Shown here: positions 1 through 11,700 of the stretch, piece after piece
Numbering within the stretch: position 1 is the stretch's first letter
Layout of the letters: each line of letters starts with the position of its first letter
DNA from: Aplysia californica
Lineage: Eukaryota > Mollusca > Gastropoda > Aplysiida > Aplysiidae
DNA length: 62,968 nt
Assembly (NCBI RefSeq): GCF_000002075.1
Contig: NW_004797421.1
Span: 839,497 to 902,464, forward strand
Direction of reading: 5' to 3'
Position numbers and translations under genes: made by a program
Notes under the pieces: generated by a model
Told to the model about the DNA's origin: nothing
The model's input: only the letters and a program-made list of their open reading frames with translations
The model's database searches: none

Positions 1-2020
1 CACCTAAGGTTGGGGGCTGAACTGGATAAATACTCCTTGACCAGTGGAATACTTAACCTTTTTAAAACACTTTTTAAGTTTTAAGAACTAAAACAAAGTT
101 AGAATAATTACAGATCAAAGCATACCAGTTTTTTCTCTTATGTCTATTTCTCTTTTCTAGATATTTAGCATATTCTGGCAACAAGTTCGTTTGTGTTAGC
201 ATCTTCTGGCAACAAGTTCGTTTGTGTTTGATGGAAGATTCCATGTTATGAAAATTCTACGGATGGACTTTGTAAAATTCTCCATGGGCTGGGTATAATT
301 GTTCGGCGGACCAGATGTGTCTACAAGCCTACCTTCTAAAAGGTTTAAATGGAGTTGATGGTTGAATACAACACTTACCAGTAAAATAAACATTTCTTCC
401 TGTGGAACTATCGAGAAAAATCTTTTACCCTACCTTTTCTGTCCCAGTGGTAACATTGACCTTAATACACTAACAATTGAAGAGGAGTCCAGATTAAGGC
501 CCTGCTCTTATCACGCTTATCTCAAGGGCCCTTTGTTCAGTGGGCGGTGGCCCTTGTTCTGCCTCCTGGCCCTAAGGGCTGTTCAGGAATGTTTCAAGTT
601 GATTGTTGTTGAGTGGCTTTACATTTTCATTGAGGTTTGTGGTTATGCTTTGTACGTCTACTTTGGGTCCGTTGTCTCAGGAAAATTCGGAATGAAACTG
701 ATGGCTGTTTAAGTTAAAACTGAAAATAGAGGGGCCAAAATATCAAAAAGCGTAAAAGTACAATTCTTTCGTCTTTGTTGTAGCAGAACACTCAATCAAT
801 CACTTTTTATGTCAAACTCTCTGAGCAAGTACACCTGACCAATTGTTGTTTTGAAGTTGAAATACTGGACTTCGGTGATTGTTTATGGGTTGTTATAATA
901 AAAAATAAAACCTAGTATGGAATATTTATGTATCTATAAAGGTCTTCCTTGATACTCTGACTATGTCTTCGCGTATTTAAGTAGGTGATGGGTGCGTCTA
1001 TTTAGTAGATCCAAATTCCTTTCTTTCTCAATGTTGTTTCTGTCTGTCCTTCTTGGCTATTTCCTTGCACTAATTGACCATTATTGTTCCAATAGGTTTC
1101 TTTTTATTCCGACATACTTGTATTTTTAACAGTAATGGATGTTTGGATTTTGATTGTTGACCTAAACTGAACGTAACTTTGTGCTTCTTTTACTTTCTAG
1201 TGTCAAAATGTCATGTTTTACTTTCTAGTGTCAAAATGTCATGTTTTACTCTCTAGTGTCAAAATGTCATGTAAACCTTTGTCATTATTTTTTTTTTTAC
1301 TAAAGTCTGTATTGTTTGTCCTTTTTAAAGGTTTGTTTCAGGTTTCGACTTATTTTCAAACTGATGCTGTCCCACTGTGCCTTTTTCCCTTTCATTCTCA
1401 TGCTGTGACATCCATAATTTCTTTTTACTTTTTTAATGCTGAATGTGGTTGGCTGGAGGGTGCCACTGGTAGGTCCTCCTCCTTTACTGTCCCTCTGTTG
1501 CTTGTTCTGTCTGTCTGTCTTACTTTTTCCCTGAACTAAGTGACCATTATTGTGCAGATGTGCTTCTCTTTACCCAAACCTAAGTTGTAATCGATGTGTT
1601 TGTTTTTTTGGAGTAATTTTCCCTTTTAAATTACTTCTCCGTAGGTACTACATTTTTAAAAGTTGTTTTAAGTCATTAGTTATCGATTTAGAAAGCCCAG
1701 GTCCAAGTGAAAAGTTTCATTCCTTGATGCTATCATCCACCCATTCGTGTTTCCATAATAACTTTATTCTATTTTTTAAATTAAATGTTTCCCTCAAACT
1801 TGATCGCTATGATGCTGTTCCCAAGCAAGGTGCATGCCTTCATCACATTGTATGGGCTCATTAGTGAGTGCTTGGAGGGCACTACCAATTGTAGGTGCCA
1901 CTACAATTCTTTCAATTTGGGTTTGTTTTTGCCTGTCTTGTTTTTTTCCCTGCCCTAAATTGCTGATGTCACTAAATCAAACAGGATTAACGGGCAAATC
2001 TCCATTTTTGATGCTGTAAG
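1..2020. other. Probable HMBS intron or upstream DNA, no exon recognised
   Basis: AT-rich sequence with no stretch matching the HMBS segment that should precede PEECMF, so the previous exon probably lies before the window. It holds a 23-base duplication near 180-235 (CTGGCAACAAGTTCGTTTGT) and a 28-bp triplication at 1189-1272. The short open frames here look random. Confidence 0.6.
1189..1272. repeat. 28-bp tandem repeat, three units
   Basis: Three head-to-tail copies of a unit containing CTAGTGTCAAAATGTCATGT. The third differs by one base (CTCTCTAG for CTTTCTAG). It lies in presumed HMBS intron DNA, with no sign of function. Confidence 0.85.
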
Positions 2021-3113
2021 CAGTGCTTCCACCAGCTGAAGCTGAAAAGTAAGGAAAATTCTGCAGGGGGTCTGGGGGTAGAAAATTGGCATTTGGGAGC
2101 CTGTTTGAAGATATTGCCTACAGCCCATAATATTCATTTTTCACCAACATTTTGTCTTGTTTGACTTCATCGCCAGCATATCTTTCCAATGTTGGAAATG
2201 TTTAAAAGCAGGTTCCCCTTTCATTGCTACTATAATTCAATTAATTTGTAGTCGCACCATTGACAGCAGGCAAACCTGGGAATAATGAATAGATGTACCT
2301 TCAAAATACGGTTGCGCAGCGTATACCCACATTTTTTCTAAATTTTCATGTCTGAATGTCGCCTGTCACAACCTCGGAACACCACTTCGAATTATTCTTG
2401 ATTTTATACGTGGTGCTCACTATGGACGGGATTGGGCCGATCGCCCGACTAGATCGCCTCAAAAACAAACGTGTTTGTTTTCAGTTTCAAAGCAAACACG
2501 GTTGTTCGACCGAGTCGGGCGATCAGCGCAATCGGCCGATCCCATCCGTAGTGGGCACGACCGTCATCGCGGCCCTTATATTGCGTTCACGTGCCGTAGA
2601 ATCTTCGCATTGATAATTTCTCTAGATCTAGATAAAATTTGCGAAAAAAGTTTCTTTCCGACAGTAATTTTCTGTCTAAGATCAAAATCAGTCTTGATCA
2701 ACGCGCAGATTTTCCAGCCACGGCAACAATCCGAAGATAGACGGAAGGAATGAGTGAATGACAGAAAGGAGGAAATTGGCACAAAAGGTTCGCCAGATTT
2801 TGATCCATCTGCAGGTAAAAAATGTACTGCCGACCAACACGCAATGAATGCATGGGACTGGGACATAGCGGTATAATGTCCGATTGCAGGAAATGCGCAA
2901 TTTGGCATGTTTCTATAACGTTAGATTGTTGCCGAGAGAATTACCGTAAATATCCGTACCTTATACAAGACGATACGAAGGCGAGTACGGAATTTCGGCA
3001 GTCGTGCACTGTCGCAGTTTTTTTACGGAGGGAGTAGATAATGATGGAGGGACAAGTACGGAACTGGCAGAAAGTACGGATTTCCGTAAAAATACGGAAG
3101 AGTGGAAGCACTG
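2021..3113. mobile_element. hAT-like non-autonomous DNA transposon, copy 1
   Basis: Ends are CAGTGCTTCCAC and its inverse GTGGAAGCACTG. TGTAAG stands at both borders, compatible with a mutated 8-bp target duplication. CAGTG termini with an 8-bp duplication are typical of hAT elements. A second copy at 29903-30890 matches over most of its length, including GGCATTTGGGAGCCTGTT and the palindrome TTCCGTAAAAATACGGAA. No transposase frame is visible. This copy carries extra DNA at about 2405-2650, with a smaller inverted-repeat element inside. Confidence 0.75.
2418..2553. mobile_element. 136-bp MITE nested in hAT-like copy 1
   Basis: Starts CACTATGGACGGGAT and ends in the near inverse ATCCCATCCGTAGTG, with further inverted pairing inside (GATCGCCCGACT against AGTCGGGCGATC). 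The related copy at 29903-30890 lacks it, so it inserted after the host element spread. Superfamily unassigned. Confidence 0.7.
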
Positions 3114-3310
3114 TGTAAGAAAGTCATAATGGAAGAAAATTAAAAGTGAAGGTAGGTGTGTAGGGTTGTTATGCATTGGAAATGTTGGTGATTTTTTTTT
3201 TTTTTGGGGGGGGGGGGTTGCAAATGCATGCCTTCATCATCACATTGTGCTGGCTATATTCACCTCCCCTTCTTCATGTTGTCCTAACCGCATAGTCTGG
3301 TCGACTACAG

Positions 3311-3469
3311 ATTCTGTCGCCGGAGGAGTGCATGTTCGCCGTATCCCAGGGGGCTATGGCCGTGGAGTGTCGCCAGGGAGACGAAGCCACGCTGGCACTG
3401 CTCAACAAGATCCATGACCACACCACCACCATTTGCTGCGTGGCGGAGAGGGCCTATCTCAAGCAGCTG
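3311..3469 (+). CDS. HMBS: HMBS exon: segment with SQGAMAVE and AERAYLKQL
   Basis: 53 codons in phase 0, after a TACAG acceptor and before a GTATGG donor. Encodes ILSPEECMFAVSQGAMAVEC followed by CCVAERAYLKQL, the stretch just before the cofactor cysteine. It is clearly richer in G+C than its introns. Confidence 0.92.
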
Positions 3470-6400
3470 GTATGGACGAGTTGAAGATACAATTGTAAAG
3501 CGGTAGATTGTATTGGTTGAGTGCTGCTTTCAACACAGTAAAGTTATTTATTCAAGAGGTAGGACCTCTAAATTTAACACATATCTCTGAAAGAATCGAG
3601 CTTTTGAAATGGAAAATAGTATAGGTTGTATTAATATAATAATATGATCATGTTGAGCTATGGATTGTATTTTCAGTTCTGTCATAAACGATGGTGTTTT
3701 ATGTTTGTGGACTTCCTTGTTTTGGATTTGTGTTGTTCTTATTGTTTTGGGGGCTATTTTTGGTGTTAGATATATTGCCTTTTGTATATCGTTTAGTTTA
3801 TTTCGGGGTCAGAATATGGTCAAAAAAGAAAAATGTAAGAATGTGGTCAGAAGAAAAAAAATGGTAGAATATGGTCAAAAGGAATCAATTAGTGAGGTTT
3901 GTCAAGTTTCGTGAATGGTTTTTACTTAACTCTGTGCTCTCTTTTCTCCCACGTTTTTTATGAATAGAGGCAGTATGGGGGCACCACAAGCAGGTCCTAA
4001 AAATGATGCTTTTCTTTCTTTTTATTGTTTCGTCTGTCTAGCCTTTTCCCTGCACTGCGGGTAGTTAGTGGGTGCTCTAGTGTGGTTTGCTCCTTCCATC
4101 TTATCAAACATCTATCGTCCTGAACTCTCCTTGTTTTTTGTGTTTGTTACTCTCTTGAACCTTTCTAATCTTGGGTACTTATGTGACCATACTGTGTTGC
4201 AAGTGCCGTAAAATTCTTACTGTGGGTGGTTGGCGGGTGCTCTGGTGTGGTTTGCTCTTTCTTTCCAATAAAATATCGTCTCTATCTCCCTTCCTTCTTT
4301 TTTGTGTTTGTTATTCTCTTGTAACACCTCTAATCTTCGGCACTTATATGACCTTATTGTGTTGCAAGTGCTGTAAAACTCTTACTAATTCTTAAAAAAT
4401 TCTTACTAAGACTTAATTTTCCTATGCACCAAATGATTCTTATCATGATAGAATGCTTCGGTTTGCTCCAACAAACAAACAGTCCGTTATGATTGTTGTA
4501 CCGTGGTGATACTATCTTATGCTTAACTTTGTTCACTATTACAGGAAGGAGGCTGCAGTGTTCCCGTGTCCACATTTACTGAAATAAACGAGGACAATCA
4601 GGTATTTTTCGGGGTTTTTTAAAACTATGGGGATGAAGCAAAATGTTTTCCTAAAGAATGTATATTATCTTTTTTTTTTTCTCAATTGAAAAAACAATGT
4701 GTGTGTATCGGGGTGGGGGTTGATTTATTTTGCTTTAGAACCTGGTAGTATTGTGACCTCAGTTAGGGTGTTTACATTCATTTACTCTATTGTTGACCCA
4801 CATTTGGCACCCCTTTCTGTGAGGATGCTGCATTTTCTTTCAATCAATTTTCAGGTTGCTTAATTTATAAAGCCTTAAAAATGCTATTAGAATTAAACTC
4901 TGAACCTTGCAGACATAATCCTTCATATTCAGGCTCATTCTGAATAACTGTTGCCATGCTCATTATGTGAGCAAATATAGCGTTGAGAAATGAAATTTAA
5001 TAATAGAAAAATACCGCATGGTCAGGGAAATTTATAGTGAAAGGACTGAAAGAAAAAAGTTTGAGAGTAAAAGAAGGAGTAAAAGTTAAAAGATAGTGAA
5101 GACAGTTTATAGTGTAAACCTATTTAGAGAACCGATCAGCAACACTAGAACTGCCACAAGGAGAGAAAGGTCAAGAGGGGGGTGGGGCAGATTTCGTTTC
5201 TATCTAAATGGATGCCATCCCTCAAGGGAATGCAGTGGCTTTAAATACAAGCATTTTGCGGTTTCTCAAGTGATTTGTACTGCTAGGAAGTGATGTACCC
5301 TTGTATATGGCAACTGCTGCGCATAGAATAAGAAATGAAAGGTGGTTGACTTATATGAGTTTTCTGTTCATGCTATTGGAATAGAGATCGAAAGTGTTGT
5401 TATAACATGCGTCACGACGAGGTGGAATCAGGCGCTCGTCAATTTTTGTGCTTGTGAAGTTATTAGTATCATCTTAAAGCTTGTTCATTTATCTTGCTTT
5501 TGATGAAAATAAATACTCACCTACCCGCCTATCTTGAGCAGAAGTGAAGATATTTGTGATTGAAAGAGGAAAGTTCACTTGGTTTCAGCGGTAAAAATAG
5601 CGAGAAAATGGCCGCCAATGTTTGATAACTTCAATAGCTAAAGAGTCGTTGAAAACTGAAAAATTGCATATTTTGTGCTTTTAATCAACTTTTTTCAATA
5701 TAATTCACGTGGAAATGTGTTTTTATTTGGACATTGAAGGGTTGAACAAAAAAACAAAATTTGATTAAAATTTGCGAAATTGGTGGGAAAACGCCTGTTT
5801 CTCCAATTTTGTTATTTTGACGAGCGCCTGATTTCTCGACGATGCCTCACATATGACTTCCAAATTGTACTGTTTTTACCATCTTTGCATTTGTCTCTTC
5901 CTACCCAGCTGCACATCAGGGGAGGCGTGTTCAGCATCGATGGAAAAGAGTCTGTTGAGCACACAGTTAACACCCATTTGGACTTCCCTCCTGTTGATGT
6001 GAGTGCCTTCAGTTGCGTTCCTTTTTCATCTCTTGTTTTCCTCGCCTGTTTCATCAACTGCTACTTTGTCTACTGCCTACAATTCCTCTTTGTTGGTTGT
6101 GCAGATGGTTTGTGAGATCTCTGATGCGGTCTGATTCCTGTATTTATTAATTTTTTAAATGTAACTAACTGGTTTGACTCAATGGTTCCTGTCAAAATAA
6201 GGCTATTTTTGTGTTGTAAAAGCAGCCACTGGTTAGAGAATGTCGCTAGTAGATTGTGCTTCTTCTCTACCTCTGTTGATTGTTTGCGTATGTTTTGATT
6301 TTTCCTAGCACCAAAATGTTTACTATGTCAAAGTGCTTCATTTTGCTCCAAGTGAGTGGTTGGTGGGTGCTCTGGTGTGTTTTGCTACTTCTTTCCTATC

Positions 6401-8537
6401 CAATGTCTATCATCCTTATATCTCCTCCTTTTTGTGTTTGTTACTCTCTTGTAACATCCGTAACCTTAGCACCCATATAACCTAATTGTGTCGCAAATGC
6501 TGTAAAACTCTTACTTAAAACAAACTTTGCTCCAAAACAGTAAATTTTTTTGACAGTTGCAATCCCAACAAAGTGACAGTTGTTGCGGGAAGATGTAAAA
6601 TACAACTCTACAACTTAAGTGATATAGGGTTCTAGAAATATCTGTTCTGTTTAGTTTTGTGGGCTTTGAAAGTACTTTAATTACATACTTATGTGCATGA
6701 TGTATATTTCGCCCTTAAGCAGAAGGCGTAACAATTTAGAATGTCTAAATTCTTTGGCAACTGAAAATAGTAAAGAGTACTGCAACATTTCTAGAGTACT
6801 GCAACATTTCTGAGGATGATCAAACGAAACTGAGTGCAGAGTCATGATCACCAAGGACTGTTACAAAGATTTGCATAAAAAAGATCCAGGTTTTCTTAAA
6901 CAAGTGTCTAAAGAAGTTACTGAGGATTGGATGGACAGACAGGGTCACCAACAAGGAAGTGTTAAGGAGAACAGGACAGAGCCCAGTGAGAGTTGAGGTG
7001 GGAAGAAGGCTGTGGCGTTGGATTGTACATACTCTCAGGAAGTCCGGCAGCTGCATAACAAGGAATTTAGAAATTGTTGGATTGGAACCAACAGGATAAA
7101 AGGTCAAGGGGAAGACCACGTGGAACCTGGAGAAGAGTCACAGAAATCGATGTACAGAAAAGTGGGAAAAGTGGAAAGTGTTAGTTCGTGGCCTATATCC
7201 TGATCCTGGGTGAGAAAGACATTGATGATGATGATGAAGTTGCAGACCTGAAATTAAAGGAGGGAAGTAGAGGACTTAATAATTACAGTTGACTTGCCAT
7301 GACGGCCACCTGTGTAATACGACCACCTGTACAAACGGCCACTTTCCATTTCCCCCTTACGTTTTTTTCAGTATAATTTAACTTTGTAAAACGGTCACCT
7401 GTCCAATGCGGCCGCGGCCACCTTATTTTATCTACCCACGGTCAAATTCATCTGCCTCAGGCGGCCAGGCGTAGTCATTCATTGCCCGCTGCTTTGTCGT
7501 AAATTTTGAATCAGCCCCTCATGCTGTGGACAGGCTGTCATAATTCTTTCACCTGTCATTATTGTTAGTCCATCCAATGAATGTTTACCCAAGTTGACCA
7601 ATAGGTAGGCCTAACTATAAATTTTCAACTACTGGTGAGGGAAGCGTGTGATCCGTCATAACCTATAAGCCCACCCACAACTCAGGCACAAATCGTATTT
7701 GAGGTGACTGGTCTCCGTTTTGTTTACCTAATCTGTGACAAAGTAACAGTGGACGCTGACGTGAACTTGCGACAGAAGCGTAGCTCGTTCTCCCGGTGGC
7801 AGCGACCCGTGTGTTTGTTTTACCGTGGCACTTGGTCTTCATCGTATTTTTAGCATAATAGTTTGTTTATTTTACCCTTGCACAAAATTGGCACAAAAAA
7901 AAAAAAAGCTAACAAAAAAACAAACCAACAACCCAAAAAACCCTTCTTACACCACCCACCTCCCTTTTTCAAAAGAAAACGAAAAGCCCTTTTAAATCAG
8001 CCTTTTGGCGGTCTAAAGTCTGAGATCAGCCCAATTTAGACCTCAGAAGAGAAAGGTTAACTTTCTTCATTTTGATCAGTCCCGCTTAAGACGGCCACCT
8101 GTGTTATTCGGCCACTTTTCTCCTTGACAACAGATGGCCGTTTACACAGGTTTGACTGTATAGAGATTTACAGGATAGCCCTTATTGTTTTTAAAAAGGC
8201 ATTATTTTTTAAAATCATCATCGTATGTTATGTGTTTCAGATTCCCGATGGACCTTCATTTGTGGGACTTCATTGCCAGACACCGTCGAAGAAGAACCAG
8301 TACACATCAGCCTGGGCGGCGGGAGTCCAGCTGGCCGAAGAAATGATCAAGAACGGAGCAGACTCCATCCTGGCTGTGGCGAAAGCTGCCACAAAGCATC
8401 AGATTATGGAGGAGCATGAGAGGATGAAGCTGGAGAAACAGCTGAAGCAACAGCAGCAACTGCAACAGCAGCTGTCTGGAAGTGAGGCTGGAGCATCGTC
8501 GTCATCAGCACACAGTAGTCAGATGTCGGCCAGATGA
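3311..8537 (+). CDS. HMBS: Hydroxymethylbilane synthase (porphobilinogen deaminase), C-terminal four exons
   Basis: Cytosolic enzyme of haem synthesis that joins four porphobilinogen molecules into hydroxymethylbilane, using a covalent dipyrromethane cofactor. Coding exons 3311-3469, 4545-4601, 5909-5998 and 8241-8537 all have AG/GT borders and lengths divisible by three; joined they give 200 residues and a stop. The order matches the end of the family: PEECMFAVSQGAMAVE, then CCVAERAYLKQLEGGCSVPV, whose GGC cysteine is the cofactor attachment residue, then the small C-terminal domain (LHIRGGVFSIDG) and the last helices (AEEMIKNGADSILAVAKAA). The N-terminal catalytic domains are not in the window, so the gene is 5'-incomplete. 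Odd points: the usual GQGALG reads SQGAMA, and about 40 Gln/Ser-rich residues extend past the usual end. The identity is from remembered family sequence, not a search. Confidence 0.93.
4058..4388 (+). repeat. Dispersed ~165-bp repeat, tandem dimer
   Basis: Two head-to-tail copies (about 4058-4221 and 4222-4388) of a T-rich unit that runs from GGTGCTCTGGTGTGGTTTGC to AGTGCTGTAAAACTCTTACT. Related copies lie at 6347-6515, 53821-54110 and 54551-54725. The closing GTGYCGTAAAACTC motif resembles 3' regions of mollusc SINEs, but no tRNA-like head is visible. Confidence 0.65.
4545..4601 (+). CDS. HMBS: HMBS exon with the dipyrromethane-cofactor cysteine
   Basis: A 19-codon exon between a TTACAG acceptor and a GTATTT donor. 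It encodes EGGCSVPVSTFTEINEDNQ. By family knowledge the Cys of GGCSVPV binds the cofactor by a thioether. It joins in phase 0 to the exons on both sides. Confidence 0.92.
5407..5852. mobile_element. ~445-bp terminal-inverted-repeat element, copy 1 (HMBS intron)
   Basis: The ends are inverted repeats of about 33 bp; the inner part, ATCAGGCGCTCGTC, is exact. A homologous copy lies at 20782-21205. There is no coding capacity, so it is a non-autonomous DNA element. Superfamily unassigned; the other copy hints at an 8-bp target duplication. Confidence 0.75.
5909..5998 (+). CDS. HMBS: HMBS exon, C-terminal domain strand segment
   Basis: Thirty codons encoding LHIRGGVFSIDGKESVEHTV and on to FPPVD, matching the small third domain. 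The acceptor is CCTACCCAG and the donor GTGAGT. A dispersed inverted-repeat element ends about 57 bases upstream. Confidence 0.92.
6347..6515 (+). repeat. Dispersed ~165-bp repeat, single copy
   Basis: Same unit as the dimer at 4058-4388, again ending ATGCTGTAAAACTCTTACTT. It sits in the last HMBS intron. Confidence 0.65.
6855..7244 (+). mobile_element. RTE-like LINE, degraded 3' fragment
   Basis: Frame 6858 onward reads ICIKKIQVFLNKCLKKLLRI, then RRLWRWIVHTLRKSGSCITR and LVRGLYPDPG. This is the C-terminal region that follows the reverse transcriptase in RTE-like elements. One in-frame stop precedes KVKGKTTWNLEK. The copy ends in a GATGATGATGATGAA microsatellite, as RTE copies often do. RT and endonuclease are absent (5' truncation). 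Confidence 0.75.
7286..8158. mobile_element. TA-flanked inverted-repeat DNA element (873 bp), HMBS intron
   Basis: Begins TA|CAGTTGACTTGCC and ends AGGTTTGACTG|TA. Repeated GACGGCCACCTGTG motifs lie near both ends. TA target sites and CAGT ends fit the Tc1/mariner/pogo group. Its right end is 82 bases before the last HMBS exon. Shorter relatives lie at 45706-46103 and 47220-47392. Confidence 0.7.
8241..8537 (+). CDS. HMBS: HMBS terminal exon with Gln-rich tail
   Basis: Opens after a TGTTTCAG acceptor, 98 codons then TGA. The first half (AAGVQLAEEMIKNGADSILA) is the usual last helix. The second half is a charged helix (MEEHERMKLEKQLKQQQQLQ) followed by Ser-rich sequence ending QMSAR. The tail has no counterpart in the vertebrate enzyme as I know it. 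Confidence 0.9.
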   Translation: MPDGPSFVGLHCQTPSKKNQYTSAWAAGVQLAEEMIKNGADSILAVAKAATKHQIMEEHERMKLEKQLKQQQQLQQQLSGSEAGASSSSAHSSQMSAR

Positions 8538-8669
8538 ACTTTTGACCTATCGCCATGACCTGTGCCAAAAACAAATTTTGAGTTATTTTGAATCAAAACA
8601 TTATTTTATTTCTTAAAGGGGGAGGAACCTGTAATTTCAGCTGGGCAGGATTAACTTTCAGTGACTGGA

Positions 8670-8766
8670 AATAAAACTTAAACGTCAAGTTACTTTTTGA
8701 TGATTTCAAGTCTGGCATGACATGAACATTTTCAATGAGACAAATTCACTGCTTTTACCTAATAAA
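8670..8766 (+). promoter_or_regulatory. HMBS candidate polyadenylation signals
   Basis: AATAAA occurs at 8670 and at 8761, 133 and 224 bases past the stop. Either could end the message. No GU-rich element or site was confirmed, and a longer 3' UTR into the T-rich DNA beyond is possible. Confidence 0.4.
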
Positions 8767-11700
8767 TGAAATTTTGTGGATTGGGTGGGGGGGAGGTAAA
8801 TTGTTTGTCGCACATGTTATGTCAAGATTCCTGGTGCATTTCTAGGTTTTTGCAGGCGTTACACATCCCTGATCTCAGGGTAGATATAATTGCGCTGCTA
8901 GTCATCTCGTGTTTTAAAAAAAAAAAGACTCAGCAAATAAGGGAAATGCACTCATTTATAAACTGAGAAATTTTTTGGTGGTTTTTTTTGCTGTGTTTAA
9001 AGAGTTGTTTGGTCTACAAATCATGTAGTTGGTCATATGCTAAAATACATTGTTGCAACTGATTCATCTGATAAGACTTAAAAGTATAAGGGAGTGTGAA
9101 TAATCACTTTAGGAGTTCTCTTGGCACAACAAATGCCATATGAATTATTGATGCCTTTTTGTTCTTTAGGAAGTAGTGAAGGTTGTTATTTTATAACTGA
9201 TTTTTTCTTATGAAGGGTTTTTTTTTCGTTTTTTTTATAATTCAGAAACATTCTGTTCTTTTGAAGGTAACGAAGTTCATTTTGTAATGAGAAACCTTGG
9301 GCTTTGGAAGTTTGTAATGTTAATTTTCTCCTTGGACTCTCTTCATCTTTTGGAGCTTGGTGTGTGACAGTTAGTAAGTCTATGATAGTCTGTCTTATTT
9401 ACTTGTGAGGCGATGTTGCAAGTGTTGAAGAGTGCGAATTGTGTAAAGTTCTTGTAGCCCAGACATTGGCTGAGTTTTTCTGAACCTGACAATAATATTA
9501 AATACTCGAATGAAATCTAGCACTTAGTGAAGAAAACATACAATGTAGGTGCAGATTTTCTGAAAATGGCTGATGCATACATTTGGTTCCTTTATACGAT
9601 GTTCAACAGTTCTCATGAAATCTCTTTGAACTTTGGCGAAAAAATGTCCCTTCTTCATGGACCTCTTTAGTAGATTTTTTTTACCCAAGATGCAAAGTAG
9701 CTAAATTGGTAAAAATTAAGTCGTATATTGTGGAGGATAATACTTATCTCCCGTCTTTCTGGTGGGATATTGTAATATTTCTCTCAGCCCAGATTGGCCC
9801 TGACAAGCAGGGTCAGTCAGAAGCCGGCTTCCTAAATAGTCTAAATTGTGTCCGTGGGGGTGTAAAAAAAAAGGAACCTGTATTCAATACCTCTAGGTCT
9901 GTGCGAAGTATGTAGACTTTCCGTGTATATGTGGATGATTTGAGAGTGCCATTGATAGGTCTTCATCCTTAACAATCCATCTTTTATGTCTTCTTCCTAG
10001 CATTTAGCTGCTCTTATCATATCAGTGTGCTTCAATGTACATTCAGGCTATTTTTTGTTAACGTCAGTTTTTAATAAAGTCTATTATTTCAAGTTCGGGC
10101 ATTAACTTTGTGCATGATGGTTCGTCTGTTTGTTTTGAGCATTAGTGCTCCACGTTGCAGTTATATTCCTTTTTACGAAGTTTATATACTTGTTGTTGCA
10201 GGCTGTTCAATGCTGTGATGGTAACTGTGAGTGTGATGTAAGCACTTCTCTAACCAGACCTGAACATGCACAATATAAGTCGTACTTTGATGACTAAGAT
10301 TCGTCTAAAAAAGGGGGAAAAAATCCCTTCGAAATAGTTTACTTGTTTTCTTTTCCAGTTTTATAGTTTTTAATTCATAAATTTAAATATTCTGGTTGTT
10401 TTGAATTGTATTAAATATACACACATACAAATAAAAAGTGTAAAGGATACCAAAGTTTAGCAATTTTCTGTCTTCACAATTCTATTGTCAGGATTTTGTA
10501 AGTGTTAAAACTGTTCATTGATTTGGCTCTCCTGGATTCAATGTTATTTTTTAAAAAAGTTCATCTCATTATGTTATTTATTTTCATGTCAAAGTGTTTT
10601 TTTATATTCTGCTTATAGGTTAATGGGCTTGCCATCATTTTATGGATCTTTGAAGCTAATTTGCCCTTCTTTTTCAGCAGTTTTGTTATTTTTCTTTGGA
10701 TGAAGCTGAATCATGACAGTTTAGTTTTACCAAATGTTTTTGAGTTATAAGATCTGCAGTCGTTTATTTTAACTTGTTCGTATTGTTATTATTATTAATC
10801 TATTCAATTTGATAAATGGGGACATTGGGAAGAGTGCATAAATTTGCTCTCCTGATGTTGCCACTTGTTCTTGTTGGCATTTTTTATGATTATTATATTA
10901 GTTAATTCATTCTAAAAAGTGAGAACAAGGATTTAAAAAAAAAATGCAAGCAGATGTATGCTTAAATGTATACCAGGTTGCTGCCCCAGCCTAGGAGTCC
11001 TGAACTTGTGTACTGTGGTGGGTGTACTCTGACTGGATGAGGAAATGATGAAAAGACAGATTGTTGTTTTAGACTATGAAGTATAATATAGCTATATCTC
11101 TGCTAGTTGAACCAACAATTTAACCTACTGAAGATTTTACCTTTTTTTTTTTCTGTTCCAGTGTTTACATCTCTAGTTGGTTACTTTTTTTAAAGCTGAT
11201 GTATGAAATAAATAATTAAAGGTTCTGCATGATAATGTAAGGAAAATGTAAGATTGCCTCTATGTTATTATCCCTTCTTTCAAATGAAACCTATTTAGAT
11301 AGGATTTTGATGAGAAGCAAACTTTTAAACAAAGGTTAGACAGTGTGGACTCAGTGGTAAAATGTAAACATAATTTAATAAGCTTCCTGCATATATGCGT
11401 GGCTATGTTTGAGTAAAATGAGAGGGCTTGGTATGCTTGTGTGGACAAATAGAAAACTGAAGATGTAGGTGCTTGCTTTGATCAAATTGTTTGTGATGAG
11501 GGGTAATGGTTTGTAGTGTAGCCATGGGCTGTTCATATGCAAGACATTTGAAGATACAGGTGTGCTTTTTCAGCGGTTTGAGTCACTTAGTTGAATTACT
11601 GAATGGGTTCTGACAAATATACTTAATATAATTTTTTTTTTCAACATTCTCTTGCTGCACACTGTTTCATCAGCCAATACATTACGCTTATATGTGCTAG

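Noticed and set aside
196-712. Frames on both strands at the left edge
   Set aside because: No conserved segment, overlapping on opposite strands, AT-rich; they look random.
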